Assembly: GCA_013153895.1 (NCBI GenBank)
Contig: JAADDN010000005.1
Span: 1 to 46,112, forward strand
Length of the DNA: 46,112 nt
Direction of reading: 5' to 3'
DNA from: Thermoproteota archaeon
Lineage (GTDB): Archaea; Thermoproteota; Thermoprotei; Thermoproteales; Thermocladiaceae
The notes beneath the pieces are model-generated. The model worked only from the letters and a program-made list of their open reading frames with translations, did no database searches and was not told the origin of the DNA. Shown here piece after piece: positions 15,599-24,639 of this stretch; within the stretch, counting starts at the first letter, position 1; each line of letters begins with the position of its first letter. The translations under genes and the position numbers were made by a program.

Positions 15599-16663
15599 AT
15601 GTTGCTTGGAGAATTTCTCGCAGATGAGCTAAAGAAGAGGAACATTACTGATCTCCATGTTGATAAGAGAGTTTTAAGGAAGCTCGTAGAATCGAAAGTA
15701 GATTATCTTCAATGGTTAGCAGTTCTACTTTTACAGGGCAGAGCTAAAATTTGTATAGGAGAAGACAAGGACGGTGATGTAATATATGAACGTCTTGGAG
15801 TAAGATTATTACATGGAAGAGGGAATGTGATCTCAAGATTTTATGCTAAATGGAAAGATTCTGAATGTATTACAGAGTTAGAAGATATTTATAAGTCTCT
15901 TAGAAATTATGTGATTAATCTTAGAAAGAAATTGTTATTCATAATTGATTTATCGTTCTGGAATGAGCATACTGAGATAGAGAAGAAGGAGCTTATAGAA
16001 CAGGTCATAATGTGTATAAAATTAATAAGATCTTACCTATATGATACCTGTCTCGTATTAACATCCTGTTGTGAAGATTTTCTTCAGTATTTCAATAAGT
16101 TAAATAGAAATATGTATCATGAGGTTGAGATGACCTCGCTAGACCTCAGAAAATATCTTAAGAACATTATTAAACATCATAGAATAGCTATGCTAGATCC
16201 CGAAGGAGATCACGTGCTCACTGAGGTAGATGCTAGATCGTATACTGCTTATATAATTGGTGGAATTATTGATAAAGAGAGAGTAGATAAATATGGTACA
16301 TATAGACTATACAACTTATATAGGTTGTATGAGTTAAATATACCTAGATTTAAAATATGTTTAGACTGTTCTACGATAGGTGTTCCTGATAGAATTAATA
16401 GGATTGTTGAGATAATAATCAAATGCGTTCTTTATAGAAAAAGTATTAGAGATGCCATACTTGAAGCTCAATCTAAGAAGGATAGAATATATAGGTGGTA
16501 TTATGAGATTCAGAAGAATTCTAAGAAAGTTGTTAAAGATGGTAAAGTTGTGAAACATCTAGTAAGTAGAGATCTTCTTAATAAGTTGATGAGTCTATAC
16601 CCTATATCTGATAAAGATGTTAGTAGGATATTTAGATCTCTTAATGTTGAGGTAGTTGACTAG
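15599..16663 (+). CDS. trm10: Archaeal Trm10-type tRNA position-9 methyltransferase
   Basis: A SPOUT enzyme that N1-methylates the purine at tRNA position 9; crenarchaeal members can make m1A9. Diagnostic motifs are LLFIIDLSFW at about residue 117, the loop LDPEGDHVLTEVD near 199, and the knot segment YIIGGIIDKE followed by IPRFKI. The C terminus adds a helical basic region. The 354-aa length fits archaeal forms. The gene is divergent from the IorA-like gene with only 27 bp between starts. Whether it makes m1A9, m1G9 or both cannot be read from the sequence. Confidence 0.85.
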   Translation: MLLGEFLADELKKRNITDLHVDKRVLRKLVESKVDYLQWLAVLLLQGRAKICIGEDKDGDVIYERLGVRLLHGRGNVISRFYAKWKDSECITELEDIYKSLRNYVINLRKKLLFIIDLSFWNEHTEIEKKELIEQVIMCIKLIRSYLYDTCLVLTSCCEDFLQYFNKLNRNMYHEVEMTSLDLRKYLKNIIKHHRIAMLDPEGDHVLTEVDARSYTAYIIGGIIDKERVDKYGTYRLYNLYRLYELNIPRFKICLDCSTIGVPDRINRIVEIIIKCVLYRKSIRDAILEAQSKKDRIYRWYYEIQKNSKKVVKDGKVVKHLVSRDLLNKLMSLYPISDKDVSRIFRSLNVEVVD

Positions 16664-16705
16664 TTAGAATCTTATTAGAGTCTCATGCTCCTGAGAGTAT
16701 GTGAA

Positions 16706-16715
16706 ATATTTTAAA
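16706..16715 (+). promoter_or_regulatory. pyrBID operon TATA box
   Basis: ATATTTTAAA is centred about 26 nt before the pyrB ATG at 16736, giving a leaderless start for the pyrimidine operon. Confidence 0.55.
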
Positions 16716-16735
16716 CATGTCTTACGCGTAGTCTC

Positions 16736-17683
16736 ATGAGTATGGAGCGATGTTGGCATGGTAGGGACGTTATTTCTATTCTTGATTTTGATCGTGAGTG
16801 TTTAGAGACGTTATTCAACCTGACTTTAGTAATGGAGAAGTACTCTCGTTCTCGTTTAAATATTCTTGAGGATAAGGTTCTAGCATTAGCATTTTTTGAA
16901 CCAAGTACGAGAACTAGACTCAGTTTTGAGACTGCTATGAAGAGGCTTGGAGGTATGACAATAGGGTTCACAGGTGAGGAGGCTATATCTGTATCTAAGG
17001 GTGAGTCTATAGCTGACACCGTGAGGATGTTAGATTCTTATGCTGACGCCATAGTCATAAGACATAGCTTGGAGGGTGTTGCTAAGTATGCAGCAGAGAT
17101 AGCTAACAATCCTGTAATAAATGCTGGAGATGGTACTCAGAATCATCCAACACAGGCAATGCTTGACCTATATACAATATGGAGAGAGCTTGGCGAGATT
17201 GATGGAATATGTATAGGAATATTAGGAGACTTAAAATATGCTAGAACAGTGAAATCACTAATAGAAGGCTTAACATTATTTAAACCATCGAAGATTTATC
17301 TAATATCTCCACCTGCATTAAGACCTAGGAAGGAGGTTCTCGCAGTATTAGACAAGGCAGGACTAAAGTACGAGCATGTTGAGAATATTGAAGAGGTCAT
17401 AAGAGAGCTAGATGTTCTCTATGTTGTCAGGATACAGAAGGAGAGATTTCCTGATGTTGTAGAGTATGAACGTGTTAAGGGAAGTTACAGGATTACTGTT
17501 GATACTCTTAAAAATGCTAAAGATACCTTAATCATACTTCATCCATTACCTAGAGTTGATGAGATTGATCCACAGGTAGATAATACTAAGTATGCCAGAT
17601 ACTTTAAACAAGCAGCATATGGAGTACCTCTACGTATGGCTTTACTAACATTAATATTTGGGAGAGAAGACAAGGTCAAGTAA
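16736..17683 (+). CDS. pyrB: Aspartate carbamoyltransferase catalytic subunit
   Basis: Joins carbamoyl phosphate and aspartate in pyrimidine synthesis. The carbamoyl-phosphate motif [15 protein letters not shown] lies near residue 54. Further signatures are [27 protein letters not shown], and HPLPRVDEI near the end. The length of 315 aa is normal. It is the first gene of pyrB-pyrI-pyrD, and its stop overlaps the pyrI ATG by one base. Confidence 0.97.
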   Translation: MSMERCWHGRDVISILDFDRECLETLFNLTLVMEKYSRSRLNILEDKVLALAFFEPSTRTRLSFETAMKRLGGMTIGFTGEEAISVSKGESIADTVRMLDSYADAIVIRHSLEGVAKYAAEIANNPVINAGDGTQNHPTQAMLDLYTIWRELGEIDGICIGILGDLKYARTVKSLIEGLTLFKPSKIYLISPPALRPRKEVLAVLDKAGLKYEHVENIEEVIRELDVLYVVRIQKERFPDVVEYERVKGSYRITVDTLKNAKDTLIILHPLPRVDEIDPQVDNTKYARYFKQAAYGVPLRMALLTLIFGREDKVK

Positions 17684-18165
17684 TGATGGAGAAGGAGCTC
17701 ATAATTAGGAAGATAAGGGATGGAATAGTTATAGATCATATTCCTGCTGGAAGAGCATTAACAGTACTGAAACTTCTAGGAATAACAGGAAAAGAAGGTC
17801 TCAGAGTAGCATTAGTGATGAACGTAGAGAGCAGGAAGCTTGGACTGAAAGATATTATAAAGATTGAAGGTAGAGAACTATCGAAAGATGAGCTATCAAT
17901 TATAGCATTAGTAGCTCCAACAGCAACAATAAATATAATAAGAAATTACGAGGTTGTTCAGAAGTTTAAGGTTGAGATACCTGACGTAATAGAGGGTGCT
18001 CTAAAATGTATAAATAGTAAATGCATAACAAATAAACCTAGAGAACCAATAAAGACTCGATTCATAACAATATCAAAGGATCCACTAATGATAAAATGTG
18101 ATTACTGTGGAACAGTATATACAGCACAAGATATCGAGAACATGTTATTAAGAAGCAGAGAATGA
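17683..18165 (+). CDS. pyrI: Aspartate carbamoyltransferase regulatory subunit
   Basis: Binds nucleotide effectors and holds the catalytic trimers together. The N-terminal allosteric domain includes [13 protein letters not shown] and VLKLLGI. The C-terminal zinc domain has four cysteines in CINSKC and CDYCG. At 160 aa it is full length. Two adjacent ATGs (17683 and 17686) are possible starts. Translation is probably coupled to pyrB, and the next gene overlaps by 4 bp (ATGA). Its presence implies allosteric control of the pathway. Confidence 0.96.
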   Translation: MMEKELIIRKIRDGIVIDHIPAGRALTVLKLLGITGKEGLRVALVMNVESRKLGLKDIIKIEGRELSKDELSIIALVAPTATINIIRNYEVVQKFKVEIPDVIEGALKCINSKCITNKPREPIKTRFITISKDPLMIKCDYCGTVYTAQDIENMLLRSRE

Positions 18166-19100
18166 GAAGACTGAGAATATTACTCAAGTATGCTCATCCA
18201 GAGGTCACTCATAAGCTAGCTCACATAGCAATGAAATACTTAACACCAACACATGACTTATCTGAGCCTCATGTAGAGACTGAACTACTAGGTATAAAAT
18301 TTAGATGCCCAGTAGGAGTTGGAGCTGGAATAGACAAGAATGGTGACCTTATAAGAACATTTCAAGCAACAGGAGCAGGATTTCATGTTATAGGATCAGT
18401 CTTATTAAGAAGACGTGAAGGCAATCCTCATCCAAGATTGTATAGATATCCTGAGAGACTCGCAATGATAAATGCTATGGGATTACCTTCAAAAGGTGTT
18501 AAATATGTTCTACAGAACATAAATAAGATTAATATAAAGACTAATCTGATAGTTAATATTGCAGGCTTCGATATAGGGGAGTTTGTCTCTCTCTGCAAGA
18601 TATTTGATAAAGTAGATAAGGTGAAGGTTATAGAGTTGAACATAAGCTGTCCTCAGTATAGAGGTATAGATCTACATGAGCCTGATCTTTTAGAGAAGCT
18701 TTTAACAATGGTTAGAGAAGTAACATCTAAACCTTTACTAGTCAAGATTAGGCCTAGAAACATAGATATTAGGAAGATAGTTCATATATGTGAATCTTTC
18801 AAAAATGTTGGATTAACAATATCAAACTCTTTTCCTGTTAAGGCAAGTTTCTTATCCTCAGGTATTGGTGGTGTAAGTGGATTACCATTATACAAACTTG
18901 TCTGTAAGCTAATAAAACTGGTACGTGATATCAGTGATATAGATGTAGTAGCATGTGGAGGAGTATTCACGAGTAGACAAGTGATAGAGCTAATGAAGAT
19001 GTTTAAGGTATCTCTAGTACAGGTTGTGACTGCGATAGCTTATGAAGGACCTTTCGCAATTATGAGGATTGTACGAGATCTAGAATCTCAGTATCAGTAG
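18162..19100 (+). CDS. pyrD: Dihydroorotate dehydrogenase
   Basis: An FMN enzyme oxidising dihydroorotate to orotate. It has [35 protein letters not shown], the catalytic loop [12 protein letters not shown] with Cys163, and LLVKIRPRN. The N terminus (about residues 1-30) and the GNPHPRL/INAMG region look like class 2 quinone-dependent enzymes. The active-site base, however, is cysteine as in class 1, where class 2 has serine. The electron acceptor is therefore uncertain, and no pyrK-type partner is adjacent. The gene closes the pyrBID operon and overlaps the convergent phosphate permease gene by 21 bp. Confidence 0.92.
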   Translation: MRRLRILLKYAHPEVTHKLAHIAMKYLTPTHDLSEPHVETELLGIKFRCPVGVGAGIDKNGDLIRTFQATGAGFHVIGSVLLRRREGNPHPRLYRYPERLAMINAMGLPSKGVKYVLQNINKINIKTNLIVNIAGFDIGEFVSLCKIFDKVDKVKVIELNISCPQYRGIDLHEPDLLEKLLTMVREVTSKPLLVKIRPRNIDIRKIVHICESFKNVGLTISNSFPVKASFLSSGIGGVSGLPLYKLVCKLIKLVRDISDIDVVACGGVFTSRQVIELMKMFKVSLVQVVTAIAYEGPFAIMRIVRDLESQYQ

Positions 19101-19967
19101 TATAATCATGGTTAATAATGCTGATAATGGTATAGAGCCGTATAAGACAGTTAGAGCACGCTTAACATATCTAGTATCTATTATCCTTATAGAGTATCCA
19201 TAGCTTACGCCGACTATAGAACATACTAGGAGAACTGAGAAGCTTACTGGAATACCTAACAATGTTGCTACTTGAGCAGCAAGATAGGAGAATAACATTG
19301 CAGTTAAACAACCTGTCAACGTTAATGCATACACTCCAGCTAACTTACGGAGCGTCCTCTTTCCTGTTATGAATGTTCCTATCATTGATGCAACAATTAT
19401 GAGGACTAGTGCTATGGTATCTCTCCCCTCTATAGACCATAAGTACCCTATGTTATTTGCTCCAAAGCTCATACATAAGAGAAATGATGCTACATATGAA
19501 GCAAGCCTATACACTGACGCCGTTAATGTAGGTCTTCTGCTACCAATCTTATGTAGAGTCTTTAAGAGGAGAGGAGATAATACCAATATTATTAATGATG
19601 ATACAGTCCAGTAAGTTATTGCATAAAGTAGTTTAGGATCTCCATACGTTATTAAGCCGTAAGTCATTATGCTTGTGGAGAGTATGTACATTAGAGATAC
19701 AGGAACCTTAAATAGTTCTCCTAATAGGACTAGAATCAACGTAACTGATAATGCAATGTTTAGAAAGCTTAATGGTACCGTGATAGGTACCATACGGTGG
19801 CTCTGCAGTACTAATCCAATTATGTAGCTAACATAAGCAAATATGGGAGCAGTTCTCTCATTAAGCATCCTAGTACTCACAAGAGGTCCAACACACACGG
19901 AGAGATTATTACTACTAATCAAGTATGTTAATAGGGTTACCAGGATCAAAGTTACTAGTGACCTCAT
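19080..19967 (-). CDS. pit: PiT-family inorganic phosphate permease
   Basis: An integral membrane protein of 295 aa with about ten hydrophobic helices. The two internal repeats each carry the Asn-Asn motif of the family: SSNNLSVCVGPLV at 18-30 and SFGANNIGYLW at 167-177. The ion coupled to uptake cannot be read here. It is the last gene of a minus-strand operon behind two DUF47 genes, a partner family that habitually accompanies PiT permeases. The spacing to the upstream gene is only 4 bp. Confidence 0.8.
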   Translation of the reverse strand: MRSLVTLILVTLLTYLISSNNLSVCVGPLVSTRMLNERTAPIFAYVSYIIGLVLQSHRMVPITVPLSFLNIALSVTLILVLLGELFKVPVSLMYILSTSIMTYGLITYGDPKLLYAITYWTVSSLIILVLSPLLLKTLHKIGSRRPTLTASVYRLASYVASFLLCMSFGANNIGYLWSIEGRDTIALVLIIVASMIGTFITGKRTLRKLAGVYALTLTGCLTAMLFSYLAAQVATLLGIPVSFSVLLVCSIVGVSYGYSIRIIDTRYVKRALTVLYGSIPLSALLTMIILLILRF

Positions 19968-19971
19968 CTAA

Positions 19972-20640
19972 TCAGGAAATTGATATTAATAGGAGTAGTG
20001 TGAGCTCTGCAAGATCTCGTAACTTATCTACGACAGTATCCATCATATATGTTATCGATACTGCAGAATGAAATTCTACTAACGACATGTTGTCAGCATA
20101 GCTATATATGTTGTCTAGCATCCTCTCCTTCATCTCATCAACCTCTTCTTCAATCCTCTCGATCTCTATCATACGACTTCTAGACTCGCTAAGAGACCCA
20201 TTTATAACAGTAGTGTATATGTCCTGAAGGTTCTTTATTGCTTGTGAAGCTTTTCTTCCTGCCTCAGTTATGTACATGTGCACCTTAGCTACTATGTCCC
20301 TATTCCTGGAGTATCTTACTAATCTCTCAAACTCTTTAGAGAGCACATAGATCTCGTCAAGAACATCATCTATCTTGTTAGCCATTATCTCGATAATATT
20401 TAAGGCATGTGCAGTCACAGCACCGCGAGAAAGAAGTTCAGAGATCTCTCTAGATATTTCATCACCTCTCTTCTCAAGCTCAGCTATCTTCTTTAGACAT
20501 TGATTACCTAATCTACACTCTGGAGCTGTTAATATTTCGAGAGCTTTCATAGATAGTGATAGATGTTCTCTAAATTTGTCAAATATGATCTTCTCCTGAC
20601 CTCTAATTATGTTAAGTATCTTATCTAGAATTCTCATCAA
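19972..20640 (-). CDS. DUF47 (PhoU-like) protein, paralogue 1
   Basis: A 222-aa all-helical protein of the DUF47 family, structurally related to the phosphate regulator PhoU. Typical segments are LEKRGDEISREISELL and IEEEVDEMKERML, each repeating an E-x-x-x-D metal-binding helix. Such proteins are thought to control an adjacent PiT permease in the cytoplasm. It shares the family and length with the next gene upstream but little sequence, so the duplication is old. Confidence 0.85.
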   Translation of the reverse strand: MMRILDKILNIIRGQEKIIFDKFREHLSLSMKALEILTAPECRLGNQCLKKIAELEKRGDEISREISELLSRGAVTAHALNIIEIMANKIDDVLDEIYVLSKEFERLVRYSRNRDIVAKVHMYITEAGRKASQAIKNLQDIYTTVINGSLSESRSRMIEIERIEEEVDEMKERMLDNIYSYADNMSLVEFHSAVSITYMMDTVVDKLRDLAELTLLLLISIS

Positions 20641-20677
20641 GGTAACATGTCTCTACAGGGTTATAATACTATTTGTG

Positions 20678-21376
20678 TTAGGAACCTGGAAGCATAGTAT
20701 ACAATGTCAATAACATGTTTGCTAGATCTTGCGCAGAATCTGCTAAATTATCTACAAGCTGTACTATCATCCTGACATGTAGAAGCTCGTGACAAGTAAT
20801 CTCATTAGCCTTCCTAGATAATTCTAGAAGTATCTTATTCTTCAGAACATCAACATCATGCTCAATATTGTTAACCTTAGTTATATTATTAGTGAGATCA
20901 TCAAGCTTCATAGACTCAGCTATGCTTGATCTCAACGTTCTCACAGCCTCCTCACAGAGTTGTAGAGTAGTGTTTAAATAAGATGCTAAACTACTCCAAA
21001 CCTTACAGTGATTCTCAGGAAGTGCAAGATACCTCTCGATCTCTAACGTGAGAACGTTAACAGTATCTAACATATCATCAAGCTTGTTCATTAAAGTTGA
21101 TAGTAGAGGTATAGATATTGGATGTAATGTTCCTGACTTTATTATAAGTGCCCAAGCCTCCTTCATAAGATCATCACCCTTCACTTCTAGACACTTAACC
21201 TTATAAACGACATCACCAATCTTATCACATAGTTCAGATCGAGTAGAACATTCATTAACGAAATTTCTAACTATCCTTATAGCCTCCTCCGTAAGAGAGA
21301 GGTGACTAGATAAACATTCGAGAATCTTCCTATCTAGTGCAAGCTTACCAACTAATCTTGCAAGTATGTTCCTCAT
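20678..21376 (-). CDS. DUF47 (PhoU-like) protein, paralogue 2
   Basis: A second all-helical DUF47 protein (232 aa). Matching helices are CLEVKGDDLMKEAWALI, with the conserved acidic pair, and NNIEHDVDVLKNKIL. Two consecutive DUF47 genes ahead of one permease are less common than one. They might form a heteromeric regulator, which is inference. The start is 1 bp from the end of the upstream oxidoreductase gene. Confidence 0.82.
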   Translation of the reverse strand: MRNILARLVGKLALDRKILECLSSHLSLTEEAIRIVRNFVNECSTRSELCDKIGDVVYKVKCLEVKGDDLMKEAWALIIKSGTLHPISIPLLSTLMNKLDDMLDTVNVLTLEIERYLALPENHCKVWSSLASYLNTTLQLCEEAVRTLRSSIAESMKLDDLTNNITKVNNIEHDVDVLKNKILLELSRKANEITCHELLHVRMIVQLVDNLADSAQDLANMLLTLYTMLPGS

Positions 21377-21377
21377 C

Positions 21378-22373
21378 TCAGAGCTTCTCCCTCAAGTATA
21401 GTTCTATACTCTTCGCAGCTTTTAAACCAGTACCTACTGCCTGACCTATACTAGATGGACCAAGCACGACATCACCAGCAGCATAGATCTTCGGATTTCT
21501 TGTTCTAAAGTTCTCATCTACCTTTATCCTCCCCCTATCTATATCTATATTGAACATTGATGCAACCTTCTCATCAATTGGTGGTGTTGGTTCTTCACCT
21601 ATAGCCTCTATAACGCTATCACACTCTATGATGATCCTATCCTTCTCATCTATCTGAAACCTATCACCTACACGCACCACTTTTCCTACTTCGATACCTG
21701 TAACTTTTCCTCTACTAGTGACTATTTTTGTAGGATTCCTCTCTTCATATAGCTCAATATTGTACTTACGTACTAGCTCTGAGAGCTCTCTATACGCTCT
21801 AGATTCTGATAACTTACGTCTATACACGAGAATAACCTTCTTACTCCTCAAGCATAGTTCTTCAACAACATCCACAGCTGTCCTACCAGCACCAACAACT
21901 ACAACTCTATCACCAACGTCAGGTTCTTGAGACACATAGCCAAGCTCTCTCAATCTTATCTTAAAGATGTATTCAAGTGCTGGATATACTCCAGAACTGT
22001 CTTCTCCCTCTATTCCAAGCATTCTACTTCTCCAAGCACCTGTACATATCAGCAGAGCATCATACTTATCAACAAGCTCTCTAAAACTTACTACTCTACT
22101 TGCAAGTTCATCTCCCTCGCACTTTACATTACCTTCCTGAACTTTTATCCCAAGATTGAATACTACTCCCCTCTTCTCAAGCTCAATCCTCCTCTGTATG
22201 AGTCTCTTCTTTGGAACTCTTCTCTCAGGTATTGCAAACATCATCATTCCTCCAATCTCAGGAAGTCTATCATAGACATGTACTTCAATTCCTCTACTAG
22301 ATAAGTAGTCAGCAGCTTGAAGACCTGCAGGACCTGACCCAAGTATGGCTACCTTACGACCTAGCTTCTCCAT
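21378..22373 (-). CDS. GltD-like NAD(P)H:FAD oxidoreductase
   Basis: A 331-aa flavoprotein like the small subunit of glutamate synthase and related ferredoxin-NADP reductases. The FAD loop VAILGSGPAGLQAADYL is at the N terminus, the NAD(P) loop VVVGAGRTAVDVV is mid-protein, and AIGEEPTPP and YAAGDVVLGPSSIGQAV are near the end. The N-terminal Fe-S domain of GltD is missing. I start at the ATG at 22373; a longer frame begins at 22469 but adds 32 residues lacking family similarity that overlap the upstream gene. The electron acceptor is unknown. It is in operon with DUF89 and the phosphate genes. Confidence 0.85.
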   Translation of the reverse strand: MEKLGRKVAILGSGPAGLQAADYLSSRGIEVHVYDRLPEIGGMMMFAIPERRVPKKRLIQRRIELEKRGVVFNLGIKVQEGNVKCEGDELASRVVSFRELVDKYDALLICTGAWRSRMLGIEGEDSSGVYPALEYIFKIRLRELGYVSQEPDVGDRVVVVGAGRTAVDVVEELCLRSKKVILVYRRKLSESRAYRELSELVRKYNIELYEERNPTKIVTSRGKVTGIEVGKVVRVGDRFQIDEKDRIIIECDSVIEAIGEEPTPPIDEKVASMFNIDIDRGRIKVDENFRTRNPKIYAAGDVVLGPSSIGQAVGTGLKAAKSIELYLREKL

Positions 22374-23241
22374 ACTGTGAATACGTTCGAGCTCTAAAAT
22401 TAATATAATCCGATGTAGCAATAACTCCAGAACCCTTTTCAACTCCAAGAAACCTCGCGATAGGTCCACATTTAGCTACTAGAAGAAACAGAATAGGGCA
22501 TGAATGTTCTTCTCTACACCAGTCAATATATGCTTCCAGGTTAGCTATTCCCTTACTAATTATTACTGTACCAGGTTCATCAAACTCCTTCACAGCATAA
22601 AGTATTGGCGGACATCTTCCACATACCTCAATCATCTCAAACTTCATGTTAAGTCTCATTAACGTAGCTTCAACAATCTCTCTAGTAACATCTATCTCGT
22701 AGGGATACTCTCTAACTAGTAGTATTACATCATGATCTTTCTTCAACATATCTGCAAGAGCAATATCAAATATATGCTCTCCAGAGTTATCTAGGACATA
22801 GCATACTCTCCTACACTTCTTAAGTACATCTCTAACCTTAATATCACGTTCAAGAGTCTTAACGTCTCTCATCAATATGTTATACACATTTGAGAGGTCT
22901 GGTCTATAATCATGCATCTCAACATCTAGAAGATTAGCATTTACTGCGAATCTAATTGCATCATCTATACTTCTTATGCTCTCACGAACTACCTCGTAGA
23001 TCTTCATAAATTTCTCACATATATTCAATTTCTCTTCTCTATGAGGATCCTCTTTACCTGAAAGTTTCACCACAAGATCGAAACTATGTATAAAAACGTT
23101 TGTTCTCTTCTCAAGATCGAGCTCTGATAACTCTCTTAGAAACCTCTTAACAATATCTGGACATAGACCACATGTCTTATATAGTTCTCTAAGTCTAGAC
23201 TCCAGTAAGCATAGTAGACAGTTCAAGCTATCTAAAAACAC
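22354..23241 (-). CDS. DUF89 (ARMT1-like) metal-dependent phosphatase
   Basis: A 295-aa protein of the DUF89 family. The usual N-terminal cysteine pair (CLLCLLESRL) is followed by a helical region and then the active-site motifs: YVLDNSGEHIFD near residue 165, ISKGIANLEAY near 245, and AKCGPIARFLGV. Characterised members are metal-dependent phosphatases acting on phosphorylated metabolites (metabolite damage control); the substrate here is unknown. The GTG start at 23241 suits the minus-strand half of the promoter at 23265-23279. It is the first gene of a five-gene operon ending with the PiT permease. Confidence 0.85.
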   Translation of the reverse strand: MFLDSLNCLLCLLESRLRELYKTCGLCPDIVKRFLRELSELDLEKRTNVFIHSFDLVVKLSGKEDPHREEKLNICEKFMKIYEVVRESIRSIDDAIRFAVNANLLDVEMHDYRPDLSNVYNILMRDVKTLERDIKVRDVLKKCRRVCYVLDNSGEHIFDIALADMLKKDHDVILLVREYPYEIDVTREIVEATLMRLNMKFEMIEVCGRCPPILYAVKEFDEPGTVIISKGIANLEAYIDWCREEHSCPILFLLVAKCGPIARFLGVEKGSGVIATSDYINFRARTYSQYGEARS

Positions 23242-23264
23242 TCTCGACCACTTAGAACCGCATT

Positions 23265-23279
23265 ATTAAGCTTTTTAAT
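23265..23279. promoter_or_regulatory. Near-palindromic divergent promoter, DUF89 / beta-CASP
   Basis: ATTAAGCTTTTTAAT is a near-perfect dyad. Its right half lies about 25 nt before the plus-strand GTG at 23300, and its left half about 26 nt before the minus-strand GTG at 23241. Each half can serve as the TATA box for one gene. Confidence 0.5.
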
Positions 23280-23299
23280 CTGATCCTCACACATGTCCT

Positions 23300-24607
23300 G
23301 TGGGAAAGCTCCTAGTAAAAGTGCTAGGAGGTGCGGGAGAGGTAGGGAGAGCTGCAGTACTCGTGAAATCTCTAGAAAGTGGAACTGCTGTACTTCTTGA
23401 CTATGGTGTGAACTTTGATGAACAAGATAGACCACTATTCCCACAACATGTGAGACCAAGAGACATAACATGTGTAGCACTCTCACACGCTCACCTAGAT
23501 CACTGTGGATCACTACCAAGCTTGTTCGTAAGTTACGAGCTTGCACTCTATGCAACACCACTCACTATAGAGCTTAGTGACCTCTTAATAAAAGATCTTC
23601 TCAAACTTAGTGGATACTATCTACCATATGAGCATAGAGAGGTCTCAAAGATGCTTGAGTGTACAGTACCTGTAACATATGGAGAAGTTGTTGAGGTGAC
23701 ACGTGACCTAACGCTCACATTTCTCAATGCTGGACATGTACCAGGAAGCTCAATGATACTCATAGAGATGGATGGATGGAGAATACTATATACAGGAGAC
23801 TTCAATCCAATGCCTACCTGCCTACTTAATGGTGCTGATCTCTCAAACATACCTAAAGATATTGATCTAGTAATAATGGAGGGAACATACGTGAATGGTA
23901 CTCACCCACCAAGAGAGGTACTTGAGAGACAGCTAGTAGAGATAACACTTTCAGTACTTGAGGAAGGTGGATGCGTATTAATACCTAGCTTCACGGTAGG
24001 TAGATCACAGGAGGTGCTCTCAATACTTGTTAAATATGGTATCGATACTTACCCCATAATTGTTGATGGATTAGCAAGAATAGCTAACGAGATAATAGCA
24101 AGATACCCACACTACCTAAGAGACTACAAGCTGTACAAGAGAGCTATGGAGGTTGCTATAGAAGTTCCAAGTGAGTACTTTAGGAGAAATGTTGGTTCAG
24201 AACCATGCATAATAATATCACCAGCAGGAATGTTGAAAGGTGGAGCAGTGATACAGTACCTCAAGAAGCTATCTAAGAATCGTAAGAACGCTATCATACT
24301 ACCAAGCTTTCAAGCACCAGGAACGCCAGGCTTTCAGATTCTGACGAGGGGCAAGGCCATAGTAGACAACAAGGAGATAAAAATAGATGCACAGATATAC
24401 TGGCTCGACTTGAGCGCACACGCGGGAAGAAGAGAACTTGAAGAATTCATAAGAAGATTTGATACAAACACTAGAATAATCATGGTACATACAACACTAC
24501 TAAATGCATTAAAGTTTGTAACAAGATTAAAACAGAAGTACGATATAGATAACGTGCTCGTACCACGAAACCTAGGCGAGACTCTAGTGCTCGAGAAAAC
24601 GGCTTAA
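23300..24607 (+). CDS. Metallo-beta-lactamase / beta-CASP ribonuclease (aCPSF2-like)
   Basis: A 435-aa RNA-processing nuclease. The zinc-binding motif SHAHLDHCG is at residues 62-70, with GHVPGSSMILIE and ILYTGDF as later metal ligands. The beta-CASP insertion follows with IPSFTVGRSQE and ISPAGMLKGG, and LDLSAHAGRREL and IMVHTT close it. There are no N-terminal KH domains, so it fits the short aCPSF2 group, whose studied members process RNA ends. RNase J-like activity cannot be excluded. The start is GTG at 23300. A nearby ATG at 23293 is out of frame. Confidence 0.87.
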   Translation: MGKLLVKVLGGAGEVGRAAVLVKSLESGTAVLLDYGVNFDEQDRPLFPQHVRPRDITCVALSHAHLDHCGSLPSLFVSYELALYATPLTIELSDLLIKDLLKLSGYYLPYEHREVSKMLECTVPVTYGEVVEVTRDLTLTFLNAGHVPGSSMILIEMDGWRILYTGDFNPMPTCLLNGADLSNIPKDIDLVIMEGTYVNGTHPPREVLERQLVEITLSVLEEGGCVLIPSFTVGRSQEVLSILVKYGIDTYPIIVDGLARIANEIIARYPHYLRDYKLYKRAMEVAIEVPSEYFRRNVGSEPCIIISPAGMLKGGAVIQYLKKLSKNRKNAIILPSFQAPGTPGFQILTRGKAIVDNKEIKIDAQIYWLDLSAHAGRRELEEFIRRFDTNTRIIMVHTTLLNALKFVTRLKQKYDIDNVLVPRNLGETLVLEKTA

Positions 24608-24639
24608 GTAAGTCCTCCTATAATTATAATCTAAGACTC

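Noticed and set aside
22374-22469. Longer N terminus for the GltD-like protein
   Set aside because: The added residues precede the FAD motif without family similarity and overlap the DUF89 gene. The ATG at 22373 is in the normal place.
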